Source: Methylotenera mobilis 13
Lineage (GTDB): Bacteria; Pseudomonadota; Gammaproteobacteria; Burkholderiales; Methylophilaceae
Assembly (NCBI RefSeq): GCF_000384255.1
Contig: NZ_KB913035.1
Location: forward strand, 595,362 to 659,361
DNA: 64,000 nt
Direction of reading: 5' to 3'
Shown: positions 43,716 through 53,015 of the stretch, one piece after another
Numbering within the stretch: the first letter of the stretch is position 1
Layout of the letters: every line of letters starts with the position of its first letter
Notes under the pieces: model-generated
What the model was told of the DNA's origin: nothing
Databases searched by the model: none
The model's input: the letters and a program-made list of their open reading frames with translations, nothing else
Program-made: the position numbers and the translations under genes

Positions 43716-44567
43716 TTGTATCCTATAGGCATATTATATGTTGTCGCAACGCCAATTGGAAATCTGCAAGATATTACCTTGCGAGCGTTGGATACACTTA
43801 AAGCTGTTGATGCGATTGCAGCGGAAGACACGCGCCATACATCTGGCTTGTTAAGTTATTTTGGTATTAGCAAAAAACTAATTGCAGTGCATGAGCATAA
43901 CGAGCATCAATCAGCAGAAAAGTTATTGTCACAACTCAATGCTGGCGAGAGTATCGCACTGGTGACCGATGCTGGTACGCCAGGCATTAGCGACCCAGGC
44001 GCGGTGGTGGTGGATTTAGTGCGTAAAGCTGGGGTGAAAGTGGTGCCAGTGCCAGGCGTGAGTGCCGTGATTGCAGCGCTGTCAGCCAGCGGCATTGTGC
44101 AAAATGGTTTTATGTTCCATGGTTTTTTGCCAGCAAGTGGCGCTGCGCGACGTAAAGTATTGGAAACACTAAAAACACAAACTGTGACATTGGTCATTTA
44201 TGAAGCGCCACATCGCATTGTTGATAGTATTGCCGACATGTGTGCGGTGTTGGGTGGTGAGCGCCGTATCACTTTTGCACGTGAGCTGACCAAAACTTTT
44301 GAAACGATTTACAGTTGCAACCTCTCAGATGCCGTCGCTTGGCTGGAAGCTGATACTAATCAGCAGCGCGGAGAATTTGTGTTGTTGATAGAAGCTGCTG
44401 CCCTTAAAGACGCAGAAGAAATGCCTGAAGAGACTGTGCGCATATTAAAGTTGCTGTTGGCGGAGCTTCCGCTCAAGCAGGCAGTTAAGCTGGCCACGGA
44501 AATTACCCATGAAAAAAAGAATGTTTTATACGAATTTGCACTACAGTTAAAACAAGAATCTGAATAA
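43716..44567 (+). CDS. rsmI: 16S rRNA (cytidine-1402-2'-O)-methyltransferase RsmI
   Basis: RsmI 2'-O-methylates C1402 of 16S rRNA near the P site. The 283-residue protein has the classic tetrapyrrole-methylase-like start ([22 protein letters not shown]), then [25 protein letters not shown] and FEAPHRI-type ([11 protein letters not shown]). An in-frame stop lies just upstream, so the start must be TTG 43716 or ATT 43713; there is no ATG before residue 10. No ribosome binding site is evident and the divergent lpoA start is 6 bp away, so its promoter must lie inside lpoA. Confidence 0.95.
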   Translation: MYPIGILYVVATPIGNLQDITLRALDTLKAVDAIAAEDTRHTSGLLSYFGISKKLIAVHEHNEHQSAEKLLSQLNAGESIALVTDAGTPGISDPGAVVVDLVRKAGVKVVPVPGVSAVIAALSASGIVQNGFMFHGFLPASGAARRKVLETLKTQTVTLVIYEAPHRIVDSIADMCAVLGGERRITFARELTKTFETIYSCNLSDAVAWLEADTNQQRGEFVLLIEAAALKDAEEMPEETVRILKLLLAELPLKQAVKLATEITHEKKNVLYEFALQLKQESE

Positions 44568-44599
44568 CCGTAAGTACTATTGAATTAGAGCTATTGAAC

Positions 44600-45643
44600 A
44601 TGAATAATCCTATGCACTCACTTACCATTACACGTCCAGATGATTGGCACTTACATTTAAGAGACGGCGGTGCGCTTAAAGCGGTGTTGCCTGATACGGC
44701 AAGGCAGTTTGCACGAGCGATTGTGATGCCGAACTTGCGTCCGCCAGTCACAACCACTGCGCTAGCAATTGAGTATCGGGAGCGCATTCTAAACGCGCTA
44801 CCAGTAGGCGCAAACTTTGAGCCATTAATGACCTTGTACCTCACAGATAAAACTACTGCCGAGGAAATTGAACGCGCTAAAGCAAGTGGCATAGTCCATG
44901 GGGTAAAGCTTTACCCTGCGGGCGCTACCACTAACAGTGATTCTGGTGTGACGAACTTAGGGCACTGTGTTGCGGCGCTGGAAGCGATGGAAAAATTGGG
45001 TGTACCTTTGCTGACGCACGCTGAGGTGACCGATAGTGATGTTGATGTGTTTGATCGCGAGCGCGTGTTTATTGAGCGCAATATGATTCCATTGCTTAAT
45101 CGATTCCCAAACTTAAAAGTCGTGTTTGAGCATATCACCACTCAAGATGCCGCTGATTTTGTATTGCAAGCACCAAGTAACGTAGCGGCAACGATTACTG
45201 CGCACCATTTGTTGATGAATCGTAATGACATGTTTAAAGGCGGGATTCAGCCGCATCATTATTGTTTACCAATTTTGAAGCGTGAAGAGCACCGTGTTGC
45301 TTTGGTAAAGGCGGCAACTTCTGGAAACCCTAAATTCTTCTTGGGTACGGATAGTGCGCCACATGCTAAGCATACAAAAGAGGCAGCCTGTGGGTGTGCA
45401 GGTATGTATACAGCCCATACCGCAATGGAGTTATATACAGAGGCGTTTGAAGCAGCTGGCGCTTTAGATAAGCTGGAAGGTTTTGCAAGTTTCTATGGCG
45501 CAGACTTTTACGGGCTAGCTCGCAATACTGAGCAAGTGACCTTGGTAAAGGAAAGTTGGAAAGTGCCCAGTAGCTTGCCGTATGAAGGTGATGTATTGGT
45601 GCCGTTGAAGGCCGATCAGATGCTGGGTTGGAAGATGATTTAA
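44600..45643 (+). CDS. pyrC: Dihydroorotase PyrC (class II)
   Basis: Zinc enzyme that closes N-carbamoyl-aspartate to dihydroorotate in pyrimidine synthesis. About 347 residues, as for E. coli PyrC. It has the metal-site [23 protein letters not shown] (with the carbamylated lysine), HAEVT, HITT and GTDSAPH motifs. TAGAG at 44586-44590 precedes ATG 44600; a TTG two codons upstream is less likely. It follows rsmI in the same direction. Confidence 0.97.
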   Translation: MNNPMHSLTITRPDDWHLHLRDGGALKAVLPDTARQFARAIVMPNLRPPVTTTALAIEYRERILNALPVGANFEPLMTLYLTDKTTAEEIERAKASGIVHGVKLYPAGATTNSDSGVTNLGHCVAALEAMEKLGVPLLTHAEVTDSDVDVFDRERVFIERNMIPLLNRFPNLKVVFEHITTQDAADFVLQAPSNVAATITAHHLLMNRNDMFKGGIQPHHYCLPILKREEHRVALVKAATSGNPKFFLGTDSAPHAKHTKEAACGCAGMYTAHTAMELYTEAFEAAGALDKLEGFASFYGADFYGLARNTEQVTLVKESWKVPSSLPYEGDVLVPLKADQMLGWKMI

Positions 45644-45669
45644 CGCTTTATCTTTTACATCTTGTTATT

Positions 45670-45894
45670 TTAGGCCTTCTTAATTGAAGCTAAGTAAAGG
45701 CTCTCCACCTTGTCGCGAGCCCACTGGGTTTTACGTAAGAATTTCAAGCTTGATTTAATACTAGGATCATGACTAAAGCAATTGACGGGGATGCGTTCTG
45801 CGAGCGCTTCCCAGCCGTAGTAATCTACCAAATAGGTCACGATGGCTTCTAATGTAACGCCATGTAAAGGGTTGTTGTGTTGAGTGCTTGTCAT
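45670..45894 (-). CDS. VF530-family DNA-binding-like protein (DUF2132)
   Basis: A small protein of 74 residues from M at 45894 ([67 protein letters not shown]). It matches the VF530/DUF2132 family, known structurally and thought to bind DNA. A longer frame from 45933 adds 13 residues without support. It is convergent with pyrC. Function unknown. Confidence 0.85.
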   Translation of the reverse strand: MTSTQHNNPLHGVTLEAIVTYLVDYYGWEALAERIPVNCFSHDPSIKSSLKFLRKTQWARDKVESLYLASIKKA

Positions 45895-46001
45895 AAGTGT
45901 ATTTATAACATTAATTCGCTTAACTACATTCAAAAAGTATATTGATTGACAGTGTTAAAACTACTTGGTAATGTGAGCTTAATCTCTTGAGTTAAATTCG
46001 A

Positions 46002-46304
46002 ATGATGAATGTAAATACTTCTTTATCTGGCATGTACACTGCGCAAGCTCGCTTAGACGTAGCTGCGAATAATATTGCCAACCTTGGTACGGATGGCTTT
46101 ACAAGAAAAGAAGTCGTGCAGGCTGATTTGCCTGAGGGTGGTGCTAAAGTTGCAGATATTAGAAGTGCTGCGCAGTCTGGCAATAATTTAGAAGCTGATA
46201 TGGTTGAGCAAATTAAAGCCAGAAATACTTACATGACTAATTTATCCGTATTTAAGTCCAATAATGATATGTTGATGGGTACTATCATTGATATTAGTGC
46301 TTAA
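46002..46304 (+). CDS. Small FlgC-like flagellar rod-type protein
   Basis: A 100-residue protein with the flagellar basal body rod N-terminal helix (SLSGMYTAQARLDVAANNIANLGTDGFTRKE) and a C-terminal rod-like helix (VEQIKARNTYMTNLSVFKSNNDMLMGTIIDI). It lacks the middle region of FlgC (about 135 residues) and is isolated from any flagellar operon. It is followed by a YjfB-like gene. It may be a truncated derivative, or a small member of an independent family. Confidence 0.75.
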   Translation: MMNVNTSLSGMYTAQARLDVAANNIANLGTDGFTRKEVVQADLPEGGAKVADIRSAAQSGNNLEADMVEQIKARNTYMTNLSVFKSNNDMLMGTIIDISA

Positions 46305-46344
46305 TTAGTATTCGGTTGTTGCATTTTTAAGTTTGGAGCTTGGT

Positions 46345-46539
46345 ATGGATGTATCAGGAATAGCAGCGGCGGCATCTAATCTTGCACAGTACAAAACTGC
46401 CACTGATGTGCAATTGGCTGTGTTTAAAAAAGCTATCGACATCAGTGCTCAAAGCTCGTTGCAGCTCATTCAAGCAGCTACACAATCTTTACCTAATAAT
46501 CCCCCAAATCTTGGTAATAGTATCGATACTTTCGCTTAG
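46345..46539 (+). CDS. YjfB-family small putative motility protein
   Basis: 64 residues from ATG 46345 (MDVSGIAAAASNLAQYKTATDVQLAVFKKAIDISAQSSLQLIQA, then PNLGNSIDTFA), which is the pattern of the YjfB family, reported near motility genes. GGAG at 46335-46338 is six bases before ATG 46345; the upstream TTG 46333 overlaps it. It lies 41 bp after the FlgC-like gene and is probably cotranscribed. Function unknown. Confidence 0.75.
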   Translation: MDVSGIAAAASNLAQYKTATDVQLAVFKKAIDISAQSSLQLIQAATQSLPNNPPNLGNSIDTFA

Positions 46540-46572
46540 CTAAATATGATTAGCTTGATAGATAGTTTCTTT
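46538..46572 (+). terminator. Possible terminator after the yjfB-like gene
   Basis: AGCTAA-ATATGA-TTAGCT (46538-46555), a perfect 6-bp hairpin overlapping the stop codon, with a T-rich TTTCTTTTTATTT about 12 bases later. Weak by stem strength. Confidence 0.3.
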
Positions 46573-46756
46573 TTATTTATTTAACGATTGTGCTTATTTT
46601 GTCGGGCGCTTAAATAACTTGGCTTTAAGTTTTAAGTGCAAATGTTGCTTCAACACATTAATCCCCCTTTTATATTTCCTAGTGCTCAGGTCTTGCTCAG
46701 ACTTTTTTGCCGCTGATTCGTCAGGCAATAAACTCGGATAGTTTGTCTTGCTGCAT

Positions 46757-46764
46757 GCTAAAAT
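46757..46764 (+). promoter_or_regulatory. Extended -10 promoter of rnpB
   Basis: TGCTAAAAT at about 46757-46764 is an extended -10 (TGn then TAAAAT). It lies six to seven bases before the expected 5' end of the RNase P RNA at 46771. Confidence 0.5.
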
Positions 46765-46770
46765 ACGCAT

Positions 46771-47118
46771 GAAGCTGGCTAGACAGTCGCCGCTCACATT
46801 TAACTTGCCAGTTTACTGGCTTAGTTAATGAGGGGGGAGGAAAGTCCGGGCTGCATAGAGCGGGATGACGGTTAATGGCCGTCCGTTGAAAGCCGCAAGG
46901 TATAAGGCGAGGAATAGGGCCACAGAGACGAGCGTATTAAGTTACGGTGAAACGCGGTAACCTCCATTCGCAGCAAGACCAAATAGGCTGGTATTGGCGT
47001 GGCTCGCGCTGCCAGCGGGTAGGTTGCTTGAGCGTGCAAGTAATTGCACGCCTAGATGAATGACTGTCATGCGTTGCAAAACGCAAACAGAACCCGGCTT
47101 ATCGGCCAGCTTCACTCT
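46771..47118 (+). ncRNA. rnpB: RNase P RNA, bacterial class A
   Basis: The catalytic RNA that trims tRNA 5' leaders. Its 5' end GAAGCTGGCTAGACAGTCGCCGC, the core GAGGAAAGTCCGGGC, the inner GGAATAGGGCCACAGAGACGAG, and the 3' CAGAACCCGGCTTATCGGCCAGC strand are all recognisable; the last pairs with the 5' strand. Its P3-like stem loop (GCCAGTTTACTGGC, 46807-46820) is one copy of a hairpin repeat that also occurs downstream. Ends are estimated by analogy with E. coli. Confidence 0.95.
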
Positions 47119-47303
47119 TTACTTGCCACTTCAGTGGCTTATCGCACCAATCTTGCAGCTTTAGTTGCTTAGGTTGGTGGTGATGCCCTTTTACACTTTG
47201 CTTGCCAGTTTGCTGGCTTGGCAAATTGGGAAAGCCAAATACTGGCTTACGGGTAGTCAATAGGAGAAGCTCTTCGCATTGAACTTACTGCTTCAGCGGT
47301 TAG
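46803..47303 (+). repeat. Family of ~21-nt hairpin repeats in and after rnpB
   Basis: Five related copies: 46803-46824, 47121-47141, 47151-47172, 47199-47220 and 47283-47303. Each reads CTT, a 5-nt stem (GCCAG, GCCAC, GCAGC, GCCAG, ACTGC), a TTTA/TTCA/TTTG loop, the complementary stem (CTGGC, GTGGC, GTTGC, CTGGC, GCGGT) and TTAG or TTGG. Stems change on both sides, so pairing is kept. A sixth half-copy is near 47250. The third copy sits inside a longer stem (CACCAA 47145-47150 with TTGGTG 47174-47179). Confidence 0.6.
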
Positions 47304-47340
47304 TGAAATGGCGATGACCCTTGCGCTTATTACGGGCTTT

Positions 47341-47747
47341 GTATCAAGTTAATCAATTTTTAACTTCCACTTGGCAAATAAATTGGGCAAATACATAGCA
47401 ACGAATGTATTTTACGCCATCAATTTATGAATATTTTCTATGTGCTGCACATTGTTTGTTAGGTGTTCTTGGCTGTGAATAATATTCTGAGAAATCGCCT
47501 CTATTTTTAATCTGCCCTCCTGAGCTCCGTGTTGGCTTGGTCTCTTGCTGTCACCGTACTAAATCTGCTTAATTAATCATCAAAACATTTAAATATTATC
47601 CCTTAATTACAATTCAAACGCTTTCATCACTATTCTAACAATCTACATTCACACAGTTTTGTATGTGCTTAATTTATAACGATTTTATTTTTATCATCAA
47701 AATGCGCTAAGTCCTTGACGTATAAAGAAAAAATAGCAAAAAAGCGC
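47341..47747. other. Non-coding stretch before the dcw promoter
   Basis: About 400 bp, AT-rich, with no open frame longer than a dozen codons on either strand and no recognisable RNA. It separates rnpB and its repeats from the mraZ promoter. Confidence 0.5.
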
Positions 47748-47776
47748 TTGCATTGCATAATTTTTTTATCTATAGT
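47748..47776 (+). promoter_or_regulatory. Sigma-70 promoter of the dcw cluster
   Basis: TTGCAT (47748-47753), 17 bp, TATAGT (47771-47776). A start near 47783 gives an mraZ leader of about 212 nt. Confidence 0.6.
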
Positions 47777-47785
47777 GCATATTAG

Positions 47786-47810
47786 TGGGGAAAAGTGGGT
47801 TTTTGTGGGG
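47786..47810 (+). promoter_or_regulatory. MraZ operator: three TGGGN repeats at 10-bp spacing
   Basis: TGGGG (47786-47790), TGGGT (47796-47800) and TGGGG (47806-47810), each separated by exactly 5 bp. MraZ proteins are known to bind direct TGGGN repeats of this spacing before their own gene. They lie just downstream of the proposed start site, so binding would block transcription of the dcw cluster. Confidence 0.8.
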
Positions 47811-47994
47811 AATTGCTCATTGCTCTGTTGTTGTCAATGAAGTGTTGGATGGGGTTGTAAATATTAGCTCGTTAGATAACTACTAAGGGTTATTTGATTG
47901 GTAAGGCGTTTGAATGAGGTTAGGCAGTTCCCCATTTTTTATATTTGAAATTGTTTGTTTGGGCTCGATAGGGCTTTAAGGGAATAACAGGCGT

Positions 47995-48441
47995 ATGTTT
48001 CGTGGTGCTACATCATTAAGTTTGGATGCTAAGAGCAGGCTGGCTGTGCCAACAAAGCACAGAGAAGCATTGCAGCTTGAGTGCGCCGGCAACTTGGTGT
48101 TAACTGCGCATCCTCATCGTTGCTTGTTGTTATATCCACAGCCTGCTTGGGAGCCGATTCAGGCAAAAATGATGGCATTATCATCGTTTGATAAGCAATC
48201 AAGTGCGCTACAAAGATTGCTGGTTGGCTTTGCTGAAGATATTAGTTTAGATGGCGCTGGTCGTTTGTTAGTGTCGCCAGTATTGCGTGATTTTGCTGGT
48301 TTAGATAAAGAAGTGATGTTGGTTGGCCAAGGTAGCCATTTTGAATTGTGGAGCATGTCTGCTTGGCGTGCTCAGTTAGAGCAAGTAATGCAAAGTGACA
48401 GTTTTGCAATGCCAGCAGAATTAGAGGGATTTTCGCTGTGA
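47995..48441 (+). CDS. mraZ: Transcriptional regulator MraZ
   Basis: First gene of the dcw cluster; an AbrB-fold DNA-binding protein. 148 residues with two copies of the domain ([23 protein letters not shown] and [23 protein letters not shown]). It is expected to repress its own promoter through the TGGGN repeats at 47786-47810. Its stop overlaps the rsmH start (GTGA). Confidence 0.97.
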   Translation: MFRGATSLSLDAKSRLAVPTKHREALQLECAGNLVLTAHPHRCLLLYPQPAWEPIQAKMMALSSFDKQSSALQRLLVGFAEDISLDGAGRLLVSPVLRDFAGLDKEVMLVGQGSHFELWSMSAWRAQLEQVMQSDSFAMPAELEGFSL

Positions 48442-49520
48442 TTAAGGGCGTGAACAGCGCGCCCACCAAAGCATCATTGTCTTCAAAAAAAGCGACTTCG
48501 AAAAGCGCTGATAAGTTAGAAAAGTACCCACAAGAAGTGTCAGCATCAAATTCAAATCAAAGTCAAAGCATTGGGGATGAAGCTTCTTCTGTAGGCGCAC
48601 ATATTACTGTGTTGCTGAATGAGGCTGTGCATGCTTTAGACATTAAGCCAAATGGTATCTATGTAGATGGTACGTTTGGGCGTGGTGGACATTCCAGAAA
48701 AATTTTAGCGCAGTTGGGTGATGGCGGGCGTTTGATTGCATTTGATCGTGACTTGAGTGCTATTGAGTCAGGCAAAGCAATAGAGGATCCTCGCTTTATG
48801 CTGGTGCATAGCCACTTTGCTGCTATGCAAGCGCGTCTGGCTGAGTTGGGTGTAAGTCATGTGGATGGGATTTTATTGGATCTTGGCATTTCGTCTCCGC
48901 AAATTGATGAGGCTAGCCGTGGATTTAGTTTTAGGTACGATGCGCCGCTTGATATGCGCATGGATCAAAGTAGTGGTGAAACAGCGGCAGAGTTTCTTGG
49001 CCGTACAACAGAGCAGCAATTAGCGGAGGTTATAAAAAATTATGGTGAAGAACGGTTTGCTAAGTCGATTGCAAGGGCGATTATTACGGAGCGCAATGAC
49101 GGGCGTGCCATCACCACTACTGGGCAGCTTGCCCAGGTCGTGGCAGGTGCAGTCACGCGCTTCGAGCCAGGGCAGAACCCTGCAACGCGCACATTTCAAG
49201 CTTTACGGATTTTCGTCAATAAGGAGCTTGAGGAACTATCGCTAACGATGCCGCAATGTCTTCATTTGCTAGCACCACATGGTCGGCTAGCGGTAATTAG
49301 CTTTCACTCACTTGAAGATCGCATGGTGAAGCAGTTTATTCGAGACCAAGCGGATCGTGATGACTTGCCTGCTAACTTCCCTGTGCGTGCGGCTGATTTG
49401 CCTCAGCCCAGGTTGAGAGGTGTGGGGAAAGCAGTTAAGCCTAGTGATGCAGAAGTGAAGGCTAATCCGCGTTCGCGTAGTGCAGTGTTACGTGTGGCGG
49501 AAAGGACGTCGGTGGTATGA
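48438..49520 (+). CDS. rsmH: 16S rRNA (cytosine-1402-N4)-methyltransferase RsmH
   Basis: N4-methylates C1402 of 16S rRNA, the same nucleotide that RsmI modifies. The SAM-binding [29 protein letters not shown], and [14 protein letters not shown] are present. The usual protein is ~310 residues; this reads 360 because of about 50 extra N-terminal residues (Lys/Ser/Asn-rich, low complexity) that start at GTG 48438, inside the mraZ stop (GTGA). No better start lies between there and the conserved ITVLLNEAV. The extension may be translated but dispensable. Confidence 0.93.
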   Translation: MIKGVNSAPTKASLSSKKATSKSADKLEKYPQEVSASNSNQSQSIGDEASSVGAHITVLLNEAVHALDIKPNGIYVDGTFGRGGHSRKILAQLGDGGRLIAFDRDLSAIESGKAIEDPRFMLVHSHFAAMQARLAELGVSHVDGILLDLGISSPQIDEASRGFSFRYDAPLDMRMDQSSGETAAEFLGRTTEQQLAEVIKNYGEERFAKSIARAIITERNDGRAITTTGQLAQVVAGAVTRFEPGQNPATRTFQALRIFVNKELEELSLTMPQCLHLLAPHGRLAVISFHSLEDRMVKQFIRDQADRDDLPANFPVRAADLPQPRLRGVGKAVKPSDAEVKANPRSRSAVLRVAERTSVV

Positions 49521-49831
49521 CGCGCCTTAATCTAATTTTATTTTTTGCTTTGATGTTTTCGGCATTGGGGTTGGTCAATGCGCAGCATCAAGCGCGCAAA
49601 TTATATATAGAGTTAGAGCATTTAAATCAAACTGAAAAACAGTACGATCAGGAATATGGCCAGTTGCAGTTGGAGCAGAGTACTTGGGCGATGCATTCGC
49701 GCATTGAGCAGATTGCTGCTCAGCAATTACAAATGCAGGTGCCTGATGCGAAAAGGATACAGGTGGTGAGCTTGGTGTCTCGTTTGCCTCTGATTCAATC
49801 GACTAATCTGCAAAATGGGGTGGCACCTTAA
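49517..49831 (+). CDS. ftsL: Cell division protein FtsL
   Basis: A 104-residue bitopic inner membrane protein: an N-terminal helix ([21 protein letters not shown]) followed by a leucine-zipper-like coiled coil ([26 protein letters not shown]). It bridges FtsB and FtsQ in the divisome. FtsL is weakly conserved, but position between rsmH and ftsI (ATGA overlap at the start) makes the call firm. Its stop overlaps the next ATG. Confidence 0.93.
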   Translation: MTRLNLILFFALMFSALGLVNAQHQARKLYIELEHLNQTEKQYDQEYGQLQLEQSTWAMHSRIEQIAAQQLQMQVPDAKRIQVVSLVSRLPLIQSTNLQNGVAP

Positions 49832-51555
49832 TGGCAATGCACGCACCTTTAGTCGTTGTAAAGTTACCAGCATGGCGTCGTCGCTTGTTGCTGGTGCTTG
49901 TGCTGCTAGGGTTTGCTGCTTTGCTAGGTAGGGGTGTGTATTTGCAAAGCTTCCATAAACGCTTTTTGCAAGAAAAAGGTGATGCACGTTACAGTCGCAC
50001 GTTGGTGCTACCTTCTCAGCGCGGAAAAATTACTGATCGTTATGGTGAGTTGTTGGCAATCAGTTCTCCGGTAGAGTCTGTGTGGGCTAATCCGTCAGAT
50101 GTGCAAATTACTGCAAGCCAAACAAAGAAGCTGGCAGATTTGCTGGGTTTGAAGAAAGCTTCTGTTGATAAGAAGTTGGCTAACAATACGCGTGAGTTTG
50201 TATATTTGAAGCGCCGTGTATCTCCAGAGTTGGCTGCTGAGATTATGCAGCTTGGTATTTCTGGTGTGTATTTGCAACGTGAATATAAGCGGTATTACCC
50301 TGCGGGCGATGTGACGGCTCATTTGGTGGGCTTTACTGATATTGATGATAAAGGTCAGGAAGGTTTTGAGCTGGCGATGAATGATGCGTTGTCAGGTAAG
50401 AATGGCAGCCGCAAAGTGATTAAAGACCGTGCCGGTCGAATTATTGAGGATTTGGAAGCAGTGAAAGTGCCACAAGATGGCGCGGATATCACCTTGTCTA
50501 TTGACCGTAGGATTCAGTATTTAGCGCATCGTGAGCTGACAAAAGCAGTTGATAAGTTTAAAGCAAACGCTGGTGCAGCGATTGTGTTGGATGCGAAGAC
50601 GGGTGAGGTGTTGGCGATGGTGAATGTGCCTACATATAACCCAAACAACCCTGTCAATATTCAAGGTAAAACACGTAACCGTGCAATTACTGACATTTTT
50701 GAGCCGGGTTCAACCATGAAAACTGTCACGGCTGCGGCTGCATTAGAGGCTGGAAAATTTACCCCGGATACCGTGATTCAAACAGCGCCTGGTTATATGA
50801 GCATAGGTCCCGCAACCATACATGATGCACATCCTCATGGCGCGATGACGGTGTCAGAAGTGATTCAGAAGTCTTCAAACGTTGGTGCTGTGAAAATGGC
50901 GCTTTCGCTTGAGCCTCAATATTTATGGGGGGTCTTTAACTTAATCGGTTTTGGTTCTAAGACCCGCATCGGTTTTCCTGGAGAGGTTTCTGGAAAGTTA
51001 CGTGATTACAAAACTTGGCGACCTATTGAGCAAGCGACGATGTCTTACGGACATGGCATCAGTGTGACGTTGTTGCAAATGGCAAGGGCGTACACAGTAT
51101 TTGCAAATGATGGTGAGCTGAAACCGGTTTCTTTACTGAAGTTAAAGGATGTGCCAGTAGGGACTCAGGTATTTAGTGCCCAAACTGCAAATGCAGTCAA
51201 AGATATGTTGGAGCTAGTGGTCTTGCCAGGAGGCACTGCTTTAAGGGCGCAAGTGCTCGGTTATCGTGTTGCAGGCAAAACCGGTACTACGCATAAGCTT
51301 GGTGATCATGGCTATGAAAAGAATAAATATGTAGGTTCTTTTGTAGGCATGGCACCAGCTTCTAATCCACGTTTGATTATGGCTGTGATGATTGATGACC
51401 CAAGTAGTGGTGAGTATTTTGGCGGCACGGTTGCTGCGCCGGTATTTAGTGCCGTCATGGCAGACGCCTTACGTATGTTATCCGTACCACAAGATGCACC
51501 AAATAATAATGTTGTGATTCCTAGTGGTGTTGAAGATGTAAAGGAAAGTATATGA
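49831..51555 (+). CDS. ftsI: Penicillin-binding protein 3, FtsI
   Basis: Septal peptidoglycan transpeptidase, 574 residues. An N-terminal membrane helix (~residues 18-40), a dimerisation-type domain, and the transpeptidase with S294-T-M-K297 (active serine), S348-S-N350 and K483-T-G485. These are the three classical motifs, all intact. It lies between ftsL and murE, each overlapping by a few bases. Confidence 0.98.
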   Translation: MAMHAPLVVVKLPAWRRRLLLVLVLLGFAALLGRGVYLQSFHKRFLQEKGDARYSRTLVLPSQRGKITDRYGELLAISSPVESVWANPSDVQITASQTKKLADLLGLKKASVDKKLANNTREFVYLKRRVSPELAAEIMQLGISGVYLQREYKRYYPAGDVTAHLVGFTDIDDKGQEGFELAMNDALSGKNGSRKVIKDRAGRIIEDLEAVKVPQDGADITLSIDRRIQYLAHRELTKAVDKFKANAGAAIVLDAKTGEVLAMVNVPTYNPNNPVNIQGKTRNRAITDIFEPGSTMKTVTAAAALEAGKFTPDTVIQTAPGYMSIGPATIHDAHPHGAMTVSEVIQKSSNVGAVKMALSLEPQYLWGVFNLIGFGSKTRIGFPGEVSGKLRDYKTWRPIEQATMSYGHGISVTLLQMARAYTVFANDGELKPVSLLKLKDVPVGTQVFSAQTANAVKDMLELVVLPGGTALRAQVLGYRVAGKTGTTHKLGDHGYEKNKYVGSFVGMAPASNPRLIMAVMIDDPSSGEYFGGTVAAPVFSAVMADALRMLSVPQDAPNNNVVIPSGVEDVKESI

Positions 51556-53015
51556 CCTTTCTTACATCATTTAATCAATCATTTACCTTAGTGACGGCAG
51601 ATAGCCGACAAGTTGTACCTGGCGCCTTATTTTTGGCGTATCCGGGTGTGCATAGTGATGGTCGCAAATATATTGCGCAGGCAGTTGCTGCGGGTGCTAG
51701 TGCTGTACTTTGGGAAAGCCAAGGCTTTACTTGGGATGCTGCTATCAAGGTGGCTAATCTTGGTGTGAGTCAATTGAAAAACCAAGTGGCAGAGATTGCT
51801 GCTGAGTTTTACCAATATCCATCGCGCAAGCTGGGTGTAATAGGTGTGACCGGTACTAACGGCAAAACCTCAGTGAGCCAATGGATTGCGCAGGCCATGC
51901 AAGCTTTGGGTGAGAAAACGGCAGTTATTGGCACCATAGGCAGCGGTTTTACCGATGTTAGCGGCAACGGCTTAGTGGAAACCAGTAACACCACACCAGA
52001 TGCGATTTTGTTGCAAAAAATGTTGGCAGATTATGCCAATCAAGGTGCTGTAGCGGTTGCGATGGAAGTTTCATCGCATGGCTTAGATCAAGGCCGTGTG
52101 AATGCGATTGAGTTTGATTTTGCCGTTTTTACTAACCTGACGCGTGACCATCTGGATTATCACCAAACGATGGACGCTTATGCGAGTGCGAAGCGTAAGT
52201 TATTTGATTGGCCAAGTTTACGTACTGCGGTAGTGAATGCTGATGATGATTTTGGCAAAGAGGTGGCGGAGTCGTTGCGTGTAAGTGGTAAGTCATTAGT
52301 GACTTACGGTTTGATGCAGGGTGATGTACGTGCGGACACGCTGACGTTGAGTGCTAACGGAATTAGTATACAGGTGATTACGCCGCAGGGTGTGGCAGTG
52401 CTAAGCGCGCCAGTATTGGGGCGGTTTAATGCTTATAACTTGCTAGCAGTGCTGGCAACCTTATTGGCGCGCCAAGTGCCATTAGGTGACGCGATATCTG
52501 CTATTGCACAGATTAAGCCTGTGGCTGGACGTATGCAGCAATTTGGTGGAAAGGATAAGCCGTTAGTGGTAGTGGATTATGCACATACGCCTGATGCTTT
52601 GGAGAATGTGTTAGTGAGTCTGCGTGAGCAAACGCAAGGTAAGTTAATTTGTGTGTTTGGTTGCGGTGGTGATCGTGACGCAGGTAAGCGTCCGCTGATG
52701 GGTTCGATTGCTGAAAAGTATGCACACCATGTGGTGGTGACTAGCGACAATCCGCGTAATGAAAACCCTGCTTTGATTATTGAGCAAATCGTTAATGGTA
52801 TGACGGTGTTGCCAAGCATCGCGCCTGATCGTGCAGTTGCGATTCAGCAGGCAATTAAGTTTGCGAATAAGGATGATGTTGTGTTGCTGGCGGGCAAAGG
52901 GCACGAGGATTATCAGGAAATTGGCGGCTTAAGAACGCCATTTAGCGATATTGCCGTTGCGCAGTCTGCATTATTGAATTGGGTGCCTGATCAGGCAATG
53001 GCGGTGGGTGAATGA
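51552..53015 (+). CDS. murE: UDP-MurNAc-tripeptide synthetase MurE
   Basis: Adds the third amino acid (meso-diaminopimelate in Gram-negatives) to UDP-MurNAc-L-Ala-D-Glu. 487 residues. ATP-binding loop GVTGTNGKTS, the DNPRNENP signature near residue 400 that indicates meso-DAP specificity, and the C-terminal GKGHEDYQEI are present. ATGA overlaps join it to ftsI and murF. Confidence 0.97.
   Translation: MTFLTSFNQSFTLVTADSRQVVPGALFLAYPGVHSDGRKYIAQAVAAGASAVLWESQGFTWDAAIKVANLGVSQLKNQVAEIAAEFYQYPSRKLGVIGVTGTNGKTSVSQWIAQAMQALGEKTAVIGTIGSGFTDVSGNGLVETSNTTPDAILLQKMLADYANQGAVAVAMEVSSHGLDQGRVNAIEFDFAVFTNLTRDHLDYHQTMDAYASAKRKLFDWPSLRTAVVNADDDFGKEVAESLRVSGKSLVTYGLMQGDVRADTLTLSANGISIQVITPQGVAVLSAPVLGRFNAYNLLAVLATLLARQVPLGDAISAIAQIKPVAGRMQQFGGKDKPLVVVDYAHTPDALENVLVSLREQTQGKLICVFGCGGDRDAGKRPLMGSIAEKYAHHVVVTSDNPRNENPALIIEQIVNGMTVLPSIAPDRAVAIQQAIKFANKDDVVLLAGKGHEDYQEIGGLRTPFSDIAVAQSALLNWVPDQAMAVGE

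Noticed and set aside
46594-46797. A 67-residue open frame on the minus strand before rnpB
   Set aside because: It overlaps the 5' end and promoter of rnpB on the opposite strand and has no ribosome binding site or recognisable motif. I treat it as chance.
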